DNA of 6,968 nucleotides, from assembly GCA_045532655.1 (NCBI GenBank), contig JAZSGI010000125.1, forward strand, positions 1-6,968, in the 5' to 3' direction. Shown here piece after piece: positions 6,845 through 6,968 of this stretch. Position numbers and translations under genes: made by a program. The stretch comes from JAVBQJ01 sp045532655. GTDB lineage: Bacteria; Verrucomicrobiota; Lentisphaeria; Victivallales; Victivallaceae. The stretch's first letter is position 1, and each line of letters starts with the position of its first letter. Under the pieces are notes generated by a model that saw only the letters and a program-made list of their open reading frames with translations, was not told the origin of the DNA and did not search any database.

Positions 6845-6866
6845 AAAAAATGGCAAAGATGCCATT
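6845..6866 (-). terminator. Terminator-like hairpin on the minus strand
   Basis: AATGGCA (6849-6855) and TGCCATT (6860-6866) form a 7-bp stem with a 4-nt loop. Read on the minus strand, it is followed by TTTT (6848-6845). It could end a leftward transcript entering from beyond the right edge. The stem has only three G-C pairs, so it may be weak, or it may simply be part of a repeat element. Confidence 0.4.
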
Positions 6867-6968
6867 CGCAAATAGCTGCAAGGGGTGGTTTGAGGTTGCT
6901 CCCTGTAAGGTACCAGCCGCTTGCCCCGCCGTAGCTTTATGCGAAGGCGGAAAAACGCTCCCTTTGTC
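6867..6968. repeat. Structured non-coding tail, possible interspersed intergenic repeat
   Basis: No convincing gene is seen here. The stretch is rich in local symmetry. GCAAGGGGTGG (6878-6888) can pair imperfectly with CCAGCCGCTTGC (6913-6924). CCGCC (6926-6930) pairs with GGCGG (6946-6950). GCTCCCT occurs twice, at 6898-6904 and 6957-6963. Two minus-strand frames stay open for about 40 codons from the right edge, but both run into or past the hairpin at 6849-6866 and neither resembles a protein I know. A dispersed repeat element or the end of a structured RNA fits better; which one cannot be settled from a single copy. Confidence 0.3.

Noticed and set aside
6840..6968. C-terminus of a leftward gene entering from the right edge
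   Set aside because: Two minus-strand frames are open for about 40 codons, but both stop inside or beyond the terminator-like hairpin and neither resembles a known protein end, so coding is not supported.

Overview
The window is compact bacterial chromosome: five protein-coding genes in two divergent operons, with no tRNA, rRNA, CRISPR array or insertion sequence visible. The gene set (lysS, recD2, hydF, an aspartate-type aminotransferase, lexA) is bacterial. hydF, which helps assemble the [FeFe]-hydrogenase active site, points to an anaerobic or fermentative organism. The phylum cannot be fixed from the sequence alone. A Lentisphaerota/Verrucomicrobiota-like (PVC) anaerobe is my best guess, based on general protein resemblance, and confidence is low.

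Left operon, minus strand (4649 down to 1): lysS (class II lysyl-tRNA synthetase), then recD2 (5'-3' DNA helicase) after 9 bp, then hydF (H-cluster maturation GTPase) after 3 bp. hydF runs off the left edge at about residue 315, just after the first cluster-ligand cysteine. A good sigma-70 type promoter (TTGAAA, 16 bp, TATATT) and a Shine-Dalgarno AAGGA lie in front of lysS. No promoter is visible between the three genes.

Divergent control region (4650-4931, 282 bp): it holds the lysS promoter, a 7-bp inverted repeat (CCGGGAA/TTCCCGG), and an extended -10 promoter for the rightward operon. Just downstream of that promoter's expected start site is a small nested dyad/direct repeat built on GTACA, followed by seven T. 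This could be a repressor operator (LexA is the obvious candidate because lexA is in the operon), a short terminator-like attenuator, or both.

Right operon, plus strand (4932-6762): a fold-type I PLP aminotransferase of the aspartate/prephenate type, then lexA 13 bp later, closed by a strong intrinsic terminator at 6785-6810. lexA has the complete HTH, Ala-Gly cleavage site and Ser/Lys dyad, so it should be a self-cleaving SOS repressor.

Right tail (6811-6968): no convincing gene. It contains a minus-strand terminator-like hairpin and GC-rich inverted repeats that look like an intergenic repeat element. I see no new multi-gene system here. The points most worth following are the degenerate G4 motif of HydF, the unusual lysS-recD2-hydF operon, the aminotransferase-lexA coupling with its possible operator, and the structured tail.
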